NCBI RefSeq assembly: GCF_028769735.1
Contig: NC_088170.1
Coordinates: 42,882,920-42,946,919, forward strand
Source of the DNA: Zonotrichia leucophrys gambelii
Taxonomy: Eukaryota; Chordata; Aves; Passeriformes; Passerellidae
Length of the DNA: 64,000 nucleotides
Reading direction: 5' to 3'
The position numbers and the translations under genes are program-made. Each line of letters starts with the position of its first letter. The first letter of the stretch is position 1. Positions 1 to 9,840 of this stretch are shown here, piece by piece. The notes under the pieces were generated by a model, which was given only the letters and a program-made list of their open reading frames with translations, searched no databases and was not told where the DNA came from.

Positions 1-586
1 TATGCCCATGGAGGATCTCAGCCTGAAGCTCTGACTCTGACGAGATACAGAGTAGTCAGCTGAAACAGAAATTTCCCCATTCTGTCGTGTTAAGATGCCT
101 CAATCCCGGTAGGCAGAAATCATATCCATGGACCAGAGGACCATTTAATTCACATGTAACTCCAAATCTCGTTCCCTCCTCAGCACAGACATCCTTCAAG
201 CCACACTGTGGCAGTTCCTGGGGACGGGGTCCCACACCCAGAATACTTCTGATCTACCGTGAGAGGGACGATGGGCATAGCCCGCCCGATAAAGTCAGGG
301 GACAACCAGGCGGCAGAGGCAGTGTTAGGGAACAGCTCCCCAACACCCGCGAGGGACCCGCGGTCACCCTGCTGAAGGCACAGCAAAGTTGTTCTGCAGC
401 GCGGTACCCACGCGGGGCGCCCAGCCGCCAGCAAGGGAGGGAACCCAACTCTGCCTTGCCGGATATTTCACAGGGAAACCGGAGCCGGTCCCTCCGGCAG
501 CCCTCCCGCCCCACTGCGCTGGGAGCCCGCCAGGTGCGAAGCGCTGCCGGGCGGGCTCTGTCCGCCGGCAGCCGCCTGCTACATAC

Positions 587-770
587 CTGCCGGGCACCGT
601 CGCTCCGGGGGCGCAGGGCCGGGCTCTTCCGCAAGGTGCTGCCGATGTGCGGCCGGACGGGACGGGCTGGGACGGGCCCGGATCGCCGCCCCGTCGGCGG
701 CGGCGCCCCCTGGCGGCCGCGGCGCCTCCCTCAGCCCCGGCGCCCCAGCGCGGCCCGGTCGCGATGGAGA
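587..770 (-). other. Putative noncoding first exon, possibly TXNRD1
   Basis: On the minus strand the sequence reads GGCAG followed by GTATGT, a strong splice donor, with the last exonic base at 587. No ATG occurs on the minus strand between the donor and about 780, so this would be an untranslated exon. The 5' end cannot be read from sequence and is a guess. The TXNRD1 assignment rests only on known synteny (TXNRD1 and NFYB are neighbours, head to head, in vertebrates). No TXNRD1 coding sequence is in the window. It could equally be the first exon of a noncoding RNA. Confidence 0.33.
703..718 (-). promoter_or_regulatory. CTCF-like binding motif
   Basis: GCGCCCCCTGGCGGCC matches the reverse form of the CTCF core motif at nearly every position. 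It sits inside the CpG island beside the putative leftward first exon. Occupancy cannot be inferred from sequence. Confidence 0.4.
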
Positions 771-999
771 CGTACGCTGGCGGGCACAGCCAGGGGCTTG
801 TGGGGCCCGTGGCGGGGTCCGGGTGGGCCTGGGCCCTGCGCCCCCGAGCGAGCCCTCCTTCCTGGGGGCTGTGGGGTGTTGGCGAGACAAGGGAGTTCAG
901 GAGACGTTCTGGGAGAGGGTTTCCCCTCAGAATTAATGGTTCGTGATGAGAAGTGCATAGATAGAAGAGATGCCGGAACTGGAAGGTTACCTGTGTGAG

Positions 1000-1590
1000 A
1001 CTGGTCACAGTGCTCCTGTCTGGACTTGGGCCATTATTTGCCACCATTACCTTACAGTGCTGCCAAGGCTGTGGCCCCATTCTGGTGGCTTACACTCAAA
1101 TATGTGGGAAGAGGAACATCTGCAAAGGACTGATGGAATCAGCTGAGAAGCCAAAGCAAGATGTAAGCCTTAACCCTTTAAACTACTATCAAGCCTGTAC
1201 ACAAATGTCCGCTGTTGCTGTCAGTCAATATGAACTTTCTTCACTCTCCTAGTGGTTTGACCCTGGCTGGATACCAGGCACCCACCAAAGCCCTTCAGTC
1301 CCTCTCTTCCACAAATGGATAGCTTTTTTTTTTGCTTTTTTTTTTCTCCAAAAAATATAACAGAAGGTTCATGGGTTGAGATAGAGTCTGGGAGAGACCA
1401 CTCACCAAACACCATTACAGGCAAAACAGACTTGAATTGGAGTTATTAACTGAATGTATTACTAACAAACCCAGAGCAGGGTAGTGAGAAGTAAAAGGAG
1501 TCTTAAAAACACCTTCCCCCCAGCCCTCCCTCCTTCCCAGCTCTACCTTCTCTTCTCCAGCAGCGCAAGGAGACAGGGAGTGGAGTTTAT
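1000..1590. other. Intergenic, no gene seen
   Basis: This is unique-looking AT-moderate sequence with two short T-runs near 1323-1347. I see no splice-flanked coding segment, RNA gene or recognisable repeat. Confidence 0.5.
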
Positions 1591-2310
1591 GATCAGTTCG
1601 TCCCAGGTTGTTTCAGCTGCTGCTCAGGGACAAACTTTATTTCCCTGCTCCAGCATGGGGTCCCTCCCACAGGAGATGGTTGTCCATCCCACATGAACTT
1701 TTCCAACATGAGTTCATCCCATGGACAGCGGTTCTCCATGAATTGCTGCAATGTGTGTCACTCTTCCACAGGGTGCAGTCCTTGAGGCAGAGCCTGCTGC
1801 AGCCAGGGTTCCTCACAGGGTCACAACTCCTACCAGAAACCTGTTCCAGTACAGAGTCCTCTCTCCACAGATTCACAGATCCTGCCTGGGGCCTTCTCCA
1901 GCAGGGGTTTTCCAAGTGTTCACATCCCTGCCTGGGGCACCTGCTCCAGCATAGATCTCCTCCATGGGCTGCAGGTGGATCCTTGCATCCTCTTGGACCC
2001 CATGTGTTGCAGGGGGAAAGTCTGTTTCACCATGGGCTGCACCACAGCCTGCAGGGGAATCTCAGGTCCAGTTCCTTGAGCACTGCATCCCCCTCCTTGT
2101 CTACTGACCTTACCATCTCCAGAGTTGCTCCTCTCACATATTCTTACTCCTCTTTTCTCTGTCTGCAGAGGAAATTACATCTACACAGTAACTTTTTTCC
2201 CTTCTTAGAGGGAAAGCTTCTGGCATCTCACAGAGACCATCCTTGTAACTTCCCGCTACCAAAATCCAGCCACACAAGCCCAACAAAACACTTCACATGG
2301 AAAGAAATGT
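1590..2310 (+). repeat. Degenerate high-copy avian repeat, likely ERV-derived
   Basis: The block is GC-richer than its flanks and is built from loose internal repetitions such as CTGCTCCAGCAT, CCATGGGCTGCA and CCTGCCTGGGGC. It ends in a segment around 2210-2290 containing AAGCTTCTGGCA and TACCAAAATCCAGCCA. I recognise this pattern from a repeat spread through bird genomes and linked to ERVL-type elements, but I cannot name the subfamily. The 261-codon open frame that crosses it is a property of the repeat and not a gene. Confidence 0.5.
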
Positions 2311-3780
2311 GTCACATTACATCAAACAAGGCAATTTACCTGGTCAGTATTCTTGCTTACAGCAAACACTTGCACTTGTTCAAAAGGGTTTAAAATTATA
2401 CAAACCTAACCACTGATGATTTTGCTGGATGAGTCTTCTTTTCAGGTGCACTGGTTGACTGCTGGGATCTGTGGCTGAGTGAGCATGAAGGATGCTGTGC
2501 CACCAACACATGACAATGAAATGAATGTTGTAGACCAAGGAACTCTTAGTCTTAGTGACCACTGGGTTGCTCTGTGGCTCTGCGTAAGTCCTCAGTGTTC
2601 CCCAGCGTACAGTGCATCATGTCTACTTCAGTACTCAGCCACAAAAGGAATAATGAGCAGCCACAAGGATCAAAAGAAAGGGAAGCAAGAGAACAGGATA
2701 ATAACTTTGAGTCTTGGTGTTTCAGGCATTGCCTCTCTGTCCCCAGTTTTTTGCTCAGAGGACTTCAGCAATGACTATTTGTGTTTCTGTGTTACTCTTT
2801 TACTCTCCAGTGCCAGCTAGGGTTTCAAACACAGGAAAAAACCCCTAAACTTAAGACTATTAAGTGGAAAAAACTCTCTGAACTTATGAGAATGACCACT
2901 GTAATTTTAGAAGTTATGTCTTCAATATAGCTATCTGTAACAGCAAAAATTATTATAATAATGAGGATAATAATTGTTGCAGGCATTCATGGATTATTAT
3001 GGCTTCAGAAATACAGTTATTAAACTAATTTGCTGAACTTAGTGAAGGAACCCTATTCTAACAAACCCATCTCAATATTTTCATTACGTGAGGACTACCA
3101 GCTGGCAATTCAGGCAATTTGAGAAAATCAAATTAAAAAAAAAACACTTGCAGTCCTGTTAATCATTCACAGTGCTTTGTTTTGCTTATTCTTTTGCAAT
3201 TATGTTTTAATCATATTTCCTTTCATTAAGAAAAGGGTCTTACATTGCTGTGGTGAAGATCCACTGAAGTAAGAGAAAAAATTTAATTCTACGTTCTAGA
3301 TGTTTCATAAAACCAGTGCATACAAAAATCAGAATTACCCAGTGTCACTTATAATCAAGAAGTCTCACTGTAGAACAGTGGTATGTTCACCACCTCTACA
3401 AATCACAAAGATTTGCATCTTATATATACCAATTCCTCTAACTTCTAGAAAACCTGCAGGGTATCATCTCTTACAGTCGATGACTCAGTATGGTTCCCTT
3501 ATGACTTTGTTCAAATACCTTGAGAATCAAATATTTTAAGGACATTACAAACATAAGTATGTGTCAGTATCAATCATATACCAAGATGTGACCTGTAAAA
3601 CCTAAAACATGGGATGTTTCCTTTGATAATTTTGAATTGGTTTGGTAAATGGTAATTTCAAAAGCAGTTGTATACCTTACTAAACACAAAATGACTTCTA
3701 CAGCTCTGGGGTGTGTTACACACTGGTCTTCCCCACATGGCACTTTAAAATGTATTCTTTTTAGACATGAAAAGGGGGGA
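2310..3780. other. Intergenic AT-rich sequence, no gene seen
   Basis: This is AT-rich sequence with poly-A and poly-T runs and no coding exon that I can support. A purine run at 3770-3780 followed by TG resembles a polypurine tract beside an LTR start, but the sequence to its right is better explained as internal sequence of a minus-strand element. Confidence 0.4.
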
Positions 3781-4119
3781 TGCCTGATGCTATCTATACC
3801 CTAAATCACTTGGCACAAGGATTATTACAAGGATTTTATATATTTAAAGATATGAGGACTTGAAGATTTTATCTCTTTAAGGATATGGACCACAGACCTG
3901 AAGTGAGACAGATTGTGTGTCCTATTGGTTGGTTTTCCCACGGTTCTAAAGTTGAAATGAGTTTTGTTGTAAGTTTGTAACTTGCAAGTAATAAGCCTGC
4001 GGCATGCTGTTTTGAGAACTTGTATCATTGGTAATCCCCCCTGACAGCTCCTGGGAAAGAATGTTACAACTTCAACCATTGACGGTATGCATCACTGGCT
4101 GGGCATGTTGAGTCGGGTG

Positions 4120-4137
4120 AAATCATTGGTGTCATCA
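4120..4137 (-). other. Degenerate tRNA-Trp-like primer binding site of the older ERV
   Basis: Read on the minus strand, the 18 bases directly after the CA end of the older LTR begin TGATGACACC. About 11 of 18 positions agree with the tRNA-Trp primer site used by avian alpharetroviruses, including 8 of the first 10, and several mismatches are transitions. Its position exactly at the LTR edge is the main support. The element's internal sequence would run leftward from here and I could not find its end. Confidence 0.35.
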
Positions 4138-4198
4138 TGGTGCCTTGTAAAAGCTGACCTAGAACAGAGGCTAGACAGAGTTAAAGAATAAAGTAGGT
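4138..4198 (-). repeat. 3' part (U5) of an older minus-strand LTR, split by the provirus
   Basis: This stretch joins logically to 10717-11072 once the provirus is removed. On the minus strand the joined sequence has a TATAAAA box near 10850, an AATAAA near 10725 and a short R/U5 ending in CA at 4138, followed by a primer-site-like sequence. That is the correct order for an LTR transcribed leftward. Its last six bases, GTAGGT, form one copy of the target duplication made by the inserted provirus. Confidence 0.5.
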
Positions 4199-4535
4199 TG
4201 TTGAGAGCTTTTCGCAGGACAATGGACATATGCAACATATGCATAATCCAGCCTTAATAGAAACTGAGTAAGGTCACCATGCCCCTAAAGGACATGAAAG
4301 GAGAAGAACATGCCCAAAAGCAGTTCAGGATGCAAAGGCAGACGAGAAAACCATAGCAAGACACATGAAGAAGAAAGACTAACTAAAATTAACTGAAATA
4401 TTAAAATGTGTGTGTAAAAAGGATTTGAGGCGTGAACAATAGAGAACAGTATAAACATATTTTGGATTTTGTAATAAATCGGCTTCACATGATCATATTG
4501 ATCATGGCGTGATGTCCTGTTACTAATCCTCCACA
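4199..4535 (+). repeat. 5' LTR of the provirus
   Basis: It runs from TGTTGAG to CCACA and aligns along its whole length with the 3' LTR, with scattered substitutions. AATAAA lies at 4473-4478. Compared with the 3' LTR it lacks a 20-base CCAAT-containing segment (between 4426 and 4427) and the TATATATATA-rich stretch, giving 337 rather than 388 bp. Its first ~70 bases are a copy of the env C-terminus, because env runs into U3 in the 3' LTR. Confidence 0.85.
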
Positions 4536-4539
4536 TATT

Positions 4540-4560
4540 TAGGTGTCCAAATGAGGGACC
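4540..4560 (+). other. Degenerate tRNA-Lys-like primer binding site
   Basis: Four bases after the 5' LTR, the sequence TAGGTGTCCAAATGAGGGAC resembles the tRNA-Lys primer sites of betaretroviruses and lentiviruses (GG.G.CC core, then AGGGAC), with CpG-decay-type changes. The match is partial, so the tRNA assignment is tentative. Confidence 0.4.
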
Positions 4561-4845
4561 CGAAGACGGCTCTTTCACTGCTGTGAGGGGTACAGTGACA
4601 GCCTTCAAGAGGTGGAGAAGCCAGTCAAAAGTATCCTCACTTCCCGGGTGAGAAGCAAAGGTGGGAAAAGGAGCTGCAATTAAAGAAGAATTGTTCTCAC
4701 CCTGATCAGGTGAGCGGCCGGGGAGGAATGGGGTTGGACCATGAAAGAGATAGGGTGCAGAAATTCTTTCAACATATCCTCTCTAAGAGAGGGCAGAAAT
4801 ATGATGCTTATTTACTGGGCATGGGAATGAAACTTCATACCAGGA

Positions 4846-5351
4846 GTGCAGATCCCTTTTGAGATATCAGCATGGGAAGCCATGGGCAGCATGTTGTGGG
4901 ACTGTATTTCTTCGGGAGGAGGTGAGGCTAAAGAGGCATCTAAATATGCTAACCTGTGGAAAAACATTGTAGAGGTAATATGGGCAATGAAGGTGGACAA
5001 GAAGGCCGCTGCAGCAGCTTGCATTGCTTTTTCCCAAACTCTGATCCTGAGCCACAGGAATTTCCTGCTAGCAAGTTATTTTCAACTATGTTAGACATTC
5101 CTTTGCACTGCCCAGGACCCTGTAGCCTCGTTCCACTAACCAAAGAGGAACTCAAAACCTCAGGACTCTCAGATGAGAAACAGAGTCAGGAAGCAGCCTC
5201 CCTTGGAGGTTCCAGCTGCCAACTCCAGAATAAAAGTATTCAGGAAAAGGGGACAGCTGATGGTGAAGTTTTAGAAATAATGCACTCATCATCTGAAGAT
5301 GAGGCTGAAGAAGAAAAGACAGATTCAGGATCTGCCTCAGTAGACAAGTAA
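4846..5351 (+). pseudogene. Broken gag 5' region (matrix and acidic linker)
   Basis: Two partial open frames, 4846-5094 and 4956-5351, overlap in different phases, indicating a frameshift around 5020-5060. The first has a helical stretch that fits a retroviral matrix domain. The second ends in an acidic run (SSSEDEAEEEKTD) before a TAA stop at 5349-5351. The assignment comes mainly from position, between the primer site and a recognisable capsid, and no intact start-to-stop gag remains. The interval 5352-5664 has no open frame and is decayed gag. Confidence 0.55.
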
Positions 5352-5664
5352 TTAAAAGCTTTGGTAGACATTTCACAGAAGTTAGTAATTCAACAAAGTG
5401 ATTGAGTTGCTCCCCGTAAGGACTATTCTTTTGAAAGGAGGGAGCTGCCAGCTATTTTGAGCTCTGAAAGGGCTCTTGAGGACTGGAGGGGGAGGCAGAT
5501 ACCCCCCTCAACCATGGAAGTTTGGGAGTTAGAGCTAAATCCCGAAATAAAAACAGCACCAAAAAGAAAGAGGAAAGGAGTTATTACTGAGGCAACAATT
5601 TGAGGGGACATTCTCCCCTAGTACTATAGAAGTCTTCCCTGTGCTAACCTGAGCCACAGGGTGA

Positions 5665-6165
5665 GGGTGGGAGCCATTTGATTGGAAGATATTAGAAAAA
5701 TTGAAAAGCACCGTTACACAATATGGCTTAAAATCTCAATTAGCACAATCATTATTACAATTCATTTTTACAGCAGATACCTTTATTCCAGCTGATGTTC
5801 AAACTTTGGTTAGGTTAATCATGCCTCCTCACCAGCAGATTCAGTTCCATAAGAATTGGGAAGGGGCATGTAAAAAAGAGGAAGCAAGACATCGGGCTCA
5901 GGAGGACACATTGTTAGGAATTACAGCACAACAGTTATTAGGAGAAGGTCCCTGGTCCGCAGCAACTGCCCAAGCCCAAAGTACTGATGAAGTTTTGCAT
6001 GTAAGCCAGCAACTTGCATATCACTCAATCCTTGCATTACCTGATGGGCTGCATACTCAGGCTTTTAGACAGATACGTCAACGGGTAAATGAGGACTTCA
6101 ATAAATTCATAGACCGCATGCATAGAGATATTTATGATCATCCCAACCTGGATCCAGAAAAATAG
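5665..6165 (+). pseudogene. Gag capsid remnant with major homology region
   Basis: One frame stays open for about 166 codons and reads as a class II retroviral capsid. It opens with PFDWKILEKLK. The C-terminal part carries the major homology region (QAFRQIRQRVNEDFNKFIDR, from about 6058), the conserved capsid motif needed for Gag assembly in functional relatives. It stops at a TAG at 6163-6165. The nucleocapsid with its CCHC zinc knuckles, expected next, is not present. The sequence passes instead into dUTPase within about 100 bases. Confidence 0.8.
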
Positions 6166-6263
6166 CAGAAGCTGTTTAAGATGCTTTCCTTTGACAACAC
6201 TAATGACAAGACTTAGCAGATTTTAGACATGTTGCAAAAAGAGCTTCATGGGTAGCTCAAAGG

Positions 6264-6986
6264 TCTGGAGGACTTTACTCACTCCAATCCGCAACTCCTG
6301 GAAGCACCAGAATGGACGTGGAAACCACGGTAGACATTACAGTCACTGACTCTGCAGTACATCTGGTAGAGACTAATGTAAAGGGAACCTCTGGGAGGTG
6401 GGCTTAGTGCTTTCCTGTAAGGAAGGCATCTGCAAGCAAAAGGGAATTGGAAATAATTTCCGGGGTTATTGATGCAGACTATCAAGGGGTTATCAAAATT
6501 ATGATTAGGACATTTTTCCCTCCTGTATCTATCCCTAAAGGATCACAAATTTCTCAATTTGTTCCTTTTAAGTCTTGTGTTCCCTGTACAGGATTGAAGG
6601 AGTGGGGAACAGGCAGTTTTGGTTCCACAGGTAACCCAGAAATTTATTGGGCAATGGACATTACAAGACGTAAACCAGATAAGCAGGTAACCTTGACACA
6701 TCCCAACGGTAATTCTATTACCAAGACACTCACAATTGATACAAATCAATCAAGCATTATATGGCCCAAAAATTGGCCAGTAGTCAATCCTGTTTTGGGA
6801 ATTGCAGGGATTGGTGGAAACCAAGCATCTCGATTAAGCAGGGAGGTAATTGCCTTTACTTTCCCAGAAGGAGTGAATGTAACAAAAAGACCCTATGTCA
6901 CGCAGACTCCCAGAAATTTGTTAGGTTTAATTGGTAGGGATATGTTAAGTCAACTAAAGGTTACAATTGTTACACAGCCTTTTTAG
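6264..6986 (+). pseudogene. dUTPase-protease remnant (pro)
   Basis: A single frame encodes a dUTPase half and then an aspartic protease half, the betaretroviral pro arrangement. It is interrupted only by a TAG at 6405-6407. The dUTPase motif GVIDADYQG is visible at about 6463-6489. A glycine-rich linker (FGSTG) follows near 6620. In the protease, the position of the catalytic Asp-Thr-Gly triplet reads Asp-Thr-Asn at 6738-6746, so the enzyme would be inactive. A conserved GLIGRDMLSQ near the C-terminus supports the family call. The frame ends at 6986. Confidence 0.8.
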
Positions 6987-7018
6987 CAGTGTCTGGAGGA
7001 CAGACCATGGCGGTCTGA

Positions 7019-7435
7019 GTGTCTGGTACTAGGACTAGAACAATTTTTATTGATGCAGGCAAACGATCTAAAAGGGGTGCTTCTATGTGGCTGCAAAAGT
7101 GTTCATGGAATCAGCATATAATTCCTGGGGAAGTAGGAGATACATTGCAAACCTTGGAGTTGAAGGCAGTTATTTGGGCCTTTGAGAATTGGAACGATCA
7201 GGCTATTAACATTGTTTCTGATTCACTTTACACGGTTGGCTGTGTACAATGCCTTGAAAGGGTTGTAGTTAAGAAAGATAATAACAAACATCTGTATTAC
7301 TTTTTAAGCCGACTACTGAGAAATTTGAACCAATGCCGACAAGAGTGTTTCATTACTCATGTTCGCAGTCATCAAAATCTCCCTGGTCTGTCTGAAGGTA
7401 ACACTTGAGCCGATCTGTTAGTAGCTGCTTGTCTG
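7019..7435 (+). pseudogene. Pol RNase H remnant; reverse transcriptase domain missing
   Basis: The RNase H fold is recognisable from the first acidic motif (TIFIDAG, about 7037), the LELKAV motif with its Glu (about 7157), SDSLYTV with its Asp (about 7219) and a THVRSHQ segment near 7356. A TGA at 7406-7408 interrupts the domain's end, and the same frame then continues ADLLVAACLANA before another stop. It begins only about 33 bases after protease ends, so the ~800-bp polymerase fingers, palm and thumb region has been lost. Confidence 0.8.
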
Positions 7436-7439
7436 GCCA

Positions 7440-8548
7440 ATGCCAACTTCCAGTAAATTTCAACAAGCAAAAAATTCTCATGCTTTTTTACATCAATCTG
7501 CAAAGATGTTGGTTAAACAATTAGGTACCCCTCTTACTGATGCCACTGGCATTGTACGATCCTGCCCATATTGTCAAAGGGGGGGCATTGGCTTAGGCAC
7601 TGGTGTTAACCCAAGAGGTACTCAGCCTTTGCAATTATGGCAAATGGATTTAACACACGTAGCAGAATTTGGCCAGAAGAAGTTTGTGCATGTTTGTATT
7701 GATACTTACTATTGTGTTATATGGGCTACCCCTTTAACAGGTGAAACAGCATGTCATGTTGAGAAACATTTGTACAATTGCTTTGCAGTGTTGGGAATCC
7801 CTATAGCCATCACGATGAATAACGACTCTGCTTATTGTTCTTTAAAGTTTCAACATTTCTGTAATTTGTGGGGTATCCAACATGATACTGGTACTCCACA
7901 CAACCCTACAGGTCAGGCAATTATTGAGCGCGCCCATCAGATGTTCAAGGGCACGCTGCAAAAACAAAAAGGGAGAATGATAGATCCCTGGAAGAAAGGA
8001 CAGCTAAGACTAACTTTGTTCTTAATTATCTCAGAACGACAGGAGATAGGGATGAACCACCTATTCTTGTGCATCATGCCCTCATACGTAGGCCAAGTGA
8101 TGGTATTCAAGTCATGTTTAAAAGCCCAGAAACCGGGATATGGGATGAGCCAGCAACAGTGAAATTAATGGGAAGAGGTTACATGTGCTTACTTACAGAT
8201 AAGGGGATTTGCTGGATTCCAGCTAAGTGGGTGAAACCTTACCTAAAGTCACACCTGCCAGCTAATGCTGTGTCCAGAAGCAGAACGTCGGCACCAACAC
8301 CAACTCCAGATGCAGCTGAACCCGATACTCCAGCACCTGTGGTTGAACAACAGTTGAACTTTTTTCTACAGCTATTAACAGATGCGGGCCAACTACCTGG
8401 ACCTGGGGTTATGGTAACTAGTAGCAGCTTACCAGCACTTCCAGTACAGGTCTTAAACCAAATTGAACAAGCTTGTTCTGTTGATGGTTTTTTTTGCAAA
8501 CCAAGGATCAGGGTCCAGTGTGTTAAATGCAAACTAAAGTGGTGGTGA
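7440..8548 (+). pseudogene. Integrase remnant, frameshifted
   Basis: The N-terminal zinc-binding pattern is visible: H-AFL-H near 7473 and C-PY-C near 7563. The catalytic core has its first Asp at 7647 (WQMDLTH) and its Glu at 7926 (AIIER), but the second catalytic Asp position encodes Asn at 7818-7820, so strand transfer activity would be lost. A frameshift around 8060-8070 moves the C-terminal domain into another frame, 8069-8548, where VMFKSPETG and GICWIPAKWVKPYL identify it. The Pro/Thr-rich tail after ~8280 may include the env leader region. Confidence 0.85.
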
Positions 8549-8647
8549 CAAGTCCGTCAGGAAAATAATCTCTTTATAGCTCACAGGAAAAAGCAAAAAT
8601 TTAGCTCTACTAATTTATCTTGAAATAGATGTTTTAGTATATTTAAT

Positions 8648-9834
8648 ATGCCTAATGTTGAGCGCACACTGGAAATATTTTTAGGGCCTTGTCATAGAAG
8701 ACAACCTCCCCCTGAACTCCTTAGAGGGATATTTTTACAGCCTTGGAATTTTAACCAGGATTTAGCCCTTATTGAAACACAGGATCAGCAAAGTTTGCTT
8801 TGGATTCAGTTTCAATTGGCAAAACAGGGAATAGCAAATCAAATTGTATTGCAAAGTCAGATTACAGCTGCAGAGTGTGGGAGAGGAATAGCAGTGCCAC
8901 AACAGCATCACGTTTCTGGCAGTCAGTGGGATGAGGCAAAGAATATTGGCTAAAGTGTAGACGTGATCAGCAAAGGTGGTGACAATGGCAATTGTCCTGC
9001 AAATAATATTGATGATAATCATTACGGTAATAGGAAAAACACAGGGATTGCACAACACTGATCAGCAAACAAACGTGGGTTACACGGGCTAATCAAACCG
9101 GGCAGGAATGTATTTGCTTATCTTGGCTACACCTTCTGATCTATTTCGTACTTGTTTAATTGGAGTTCCATTAGATTCTATAGAAGAATTTGGACCTTGG
9201 ACTAAAGCCAGAGTGCACAAAAATTTAAATGAGGCTTGATCAAGTTGGTGCATGGTCCAATGGTGGAATATCCAGAGTGGACCAACCTCTGCAAATTGGT
9301 GCAACACTTTTGGGATTTCAATGAACCCCCTGGGAGCACAAGCTTTTACAATTGTCCAGGGATTGAATGTCACCGGCATGAAGCCATAGGAGCTAGACAT
9401 CCTGGCTTCTATGCCAGGCAATTACTGTCTATTTTTTGGGTATTATTCTATAGGCTCAGATTTGTTTAGCATAAAAGAGGGATGACCAAAAAAATGATAG
9501 CACTTGGATATTCCCTGGTTCCTCAGGGTACTACAATACCACAGATTATTGTAACAACTGGATAAGGCCTTTACCAACAGAGCAAGGTGCAGCTAAAATG
9601 CTACCTTCTGGGGTTTTCCTCATTTGTGGTGATAGAGCCTGGCCTGCAGTGCCCCAGAAAATGTTGGGAGGACCATGTTATTTTGGCAAAGTAACATTAT
9701 TTGCCCCTAACATCCACCAGATGCTTAACATCAGTCACAAGTCCCAGTGCTCAAGACATAGTGTGCATCAGCTGGGCCCTGAATGTAGAGATGAGGTACA
9801 GTTAAGGGACTCACCATCAGTTATCTTGGCATAA
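8648..9834 (+). pseudogene. Degenerate env surface-subunit region
   Basis: By position this is the surface half of env. An open stretch at 8648-8953 is followed by short broken frames (about 9061-9240 and 9598-9834), with cysteine- and tryptophan-containing segments but no continuous reading frame. I do not recognise a receptor-binding domain. Stops and shifts are frequent, so no envelope protein could be produced. Confidence 0.5.
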
Positions 9835-9840
9835 TTTTTC

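Larger units (their letters stand above)
380..880. promoter_or_regulatory. CpG island at left edge, probable divergent promoter
   Basis: This is a dense GC- and CpG-rich block, unlike the AT-rich sequence on either side, and typical of a vertebrate promoter. It contains a minus-strand splice donor near 587 and a CTCF-like motif at 703-718. Gene order in other vertebrates puts TXNRD1 upstream of NFYB in the opposite orientation, so a leftward promoter fits. Many long open frames cross the block on both strands, but they reflect the lack of AT-rich stop codons rather than coding. The boundaries are approximate. Confidence 0.6.

Noticed and set aside
364..1080. Long open frames on both strands over the left CpG island
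   Set aside because: Same GC artefact. The only credible signal is the minus-strand splice donor at 587.
1608..2393. 261-codon plus-strand frame
   Set aside because: It falls entirely within a high-copy avian repeat with internal sub-repeats.
3825..4079. 84-codon minus-strand frame as a gag start of the older ERV
   Set aside because: The position fits, but I see no motif that identifies it.
3770..4198. Plus-strand LTR starting at TG 3781 after a purine run
   Set aside because: The TATA, AATAAA, CA end and primer-site order is coherent only on the minus strand once the provirus is removed. I could not rule out a small separate fragment.
6571..6580. Possible zinc-knuckle cysteines in the provirus
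   Set aside because: Two nearby cysteines in the dUTPase-protease frame do not form a CCHC pattern.
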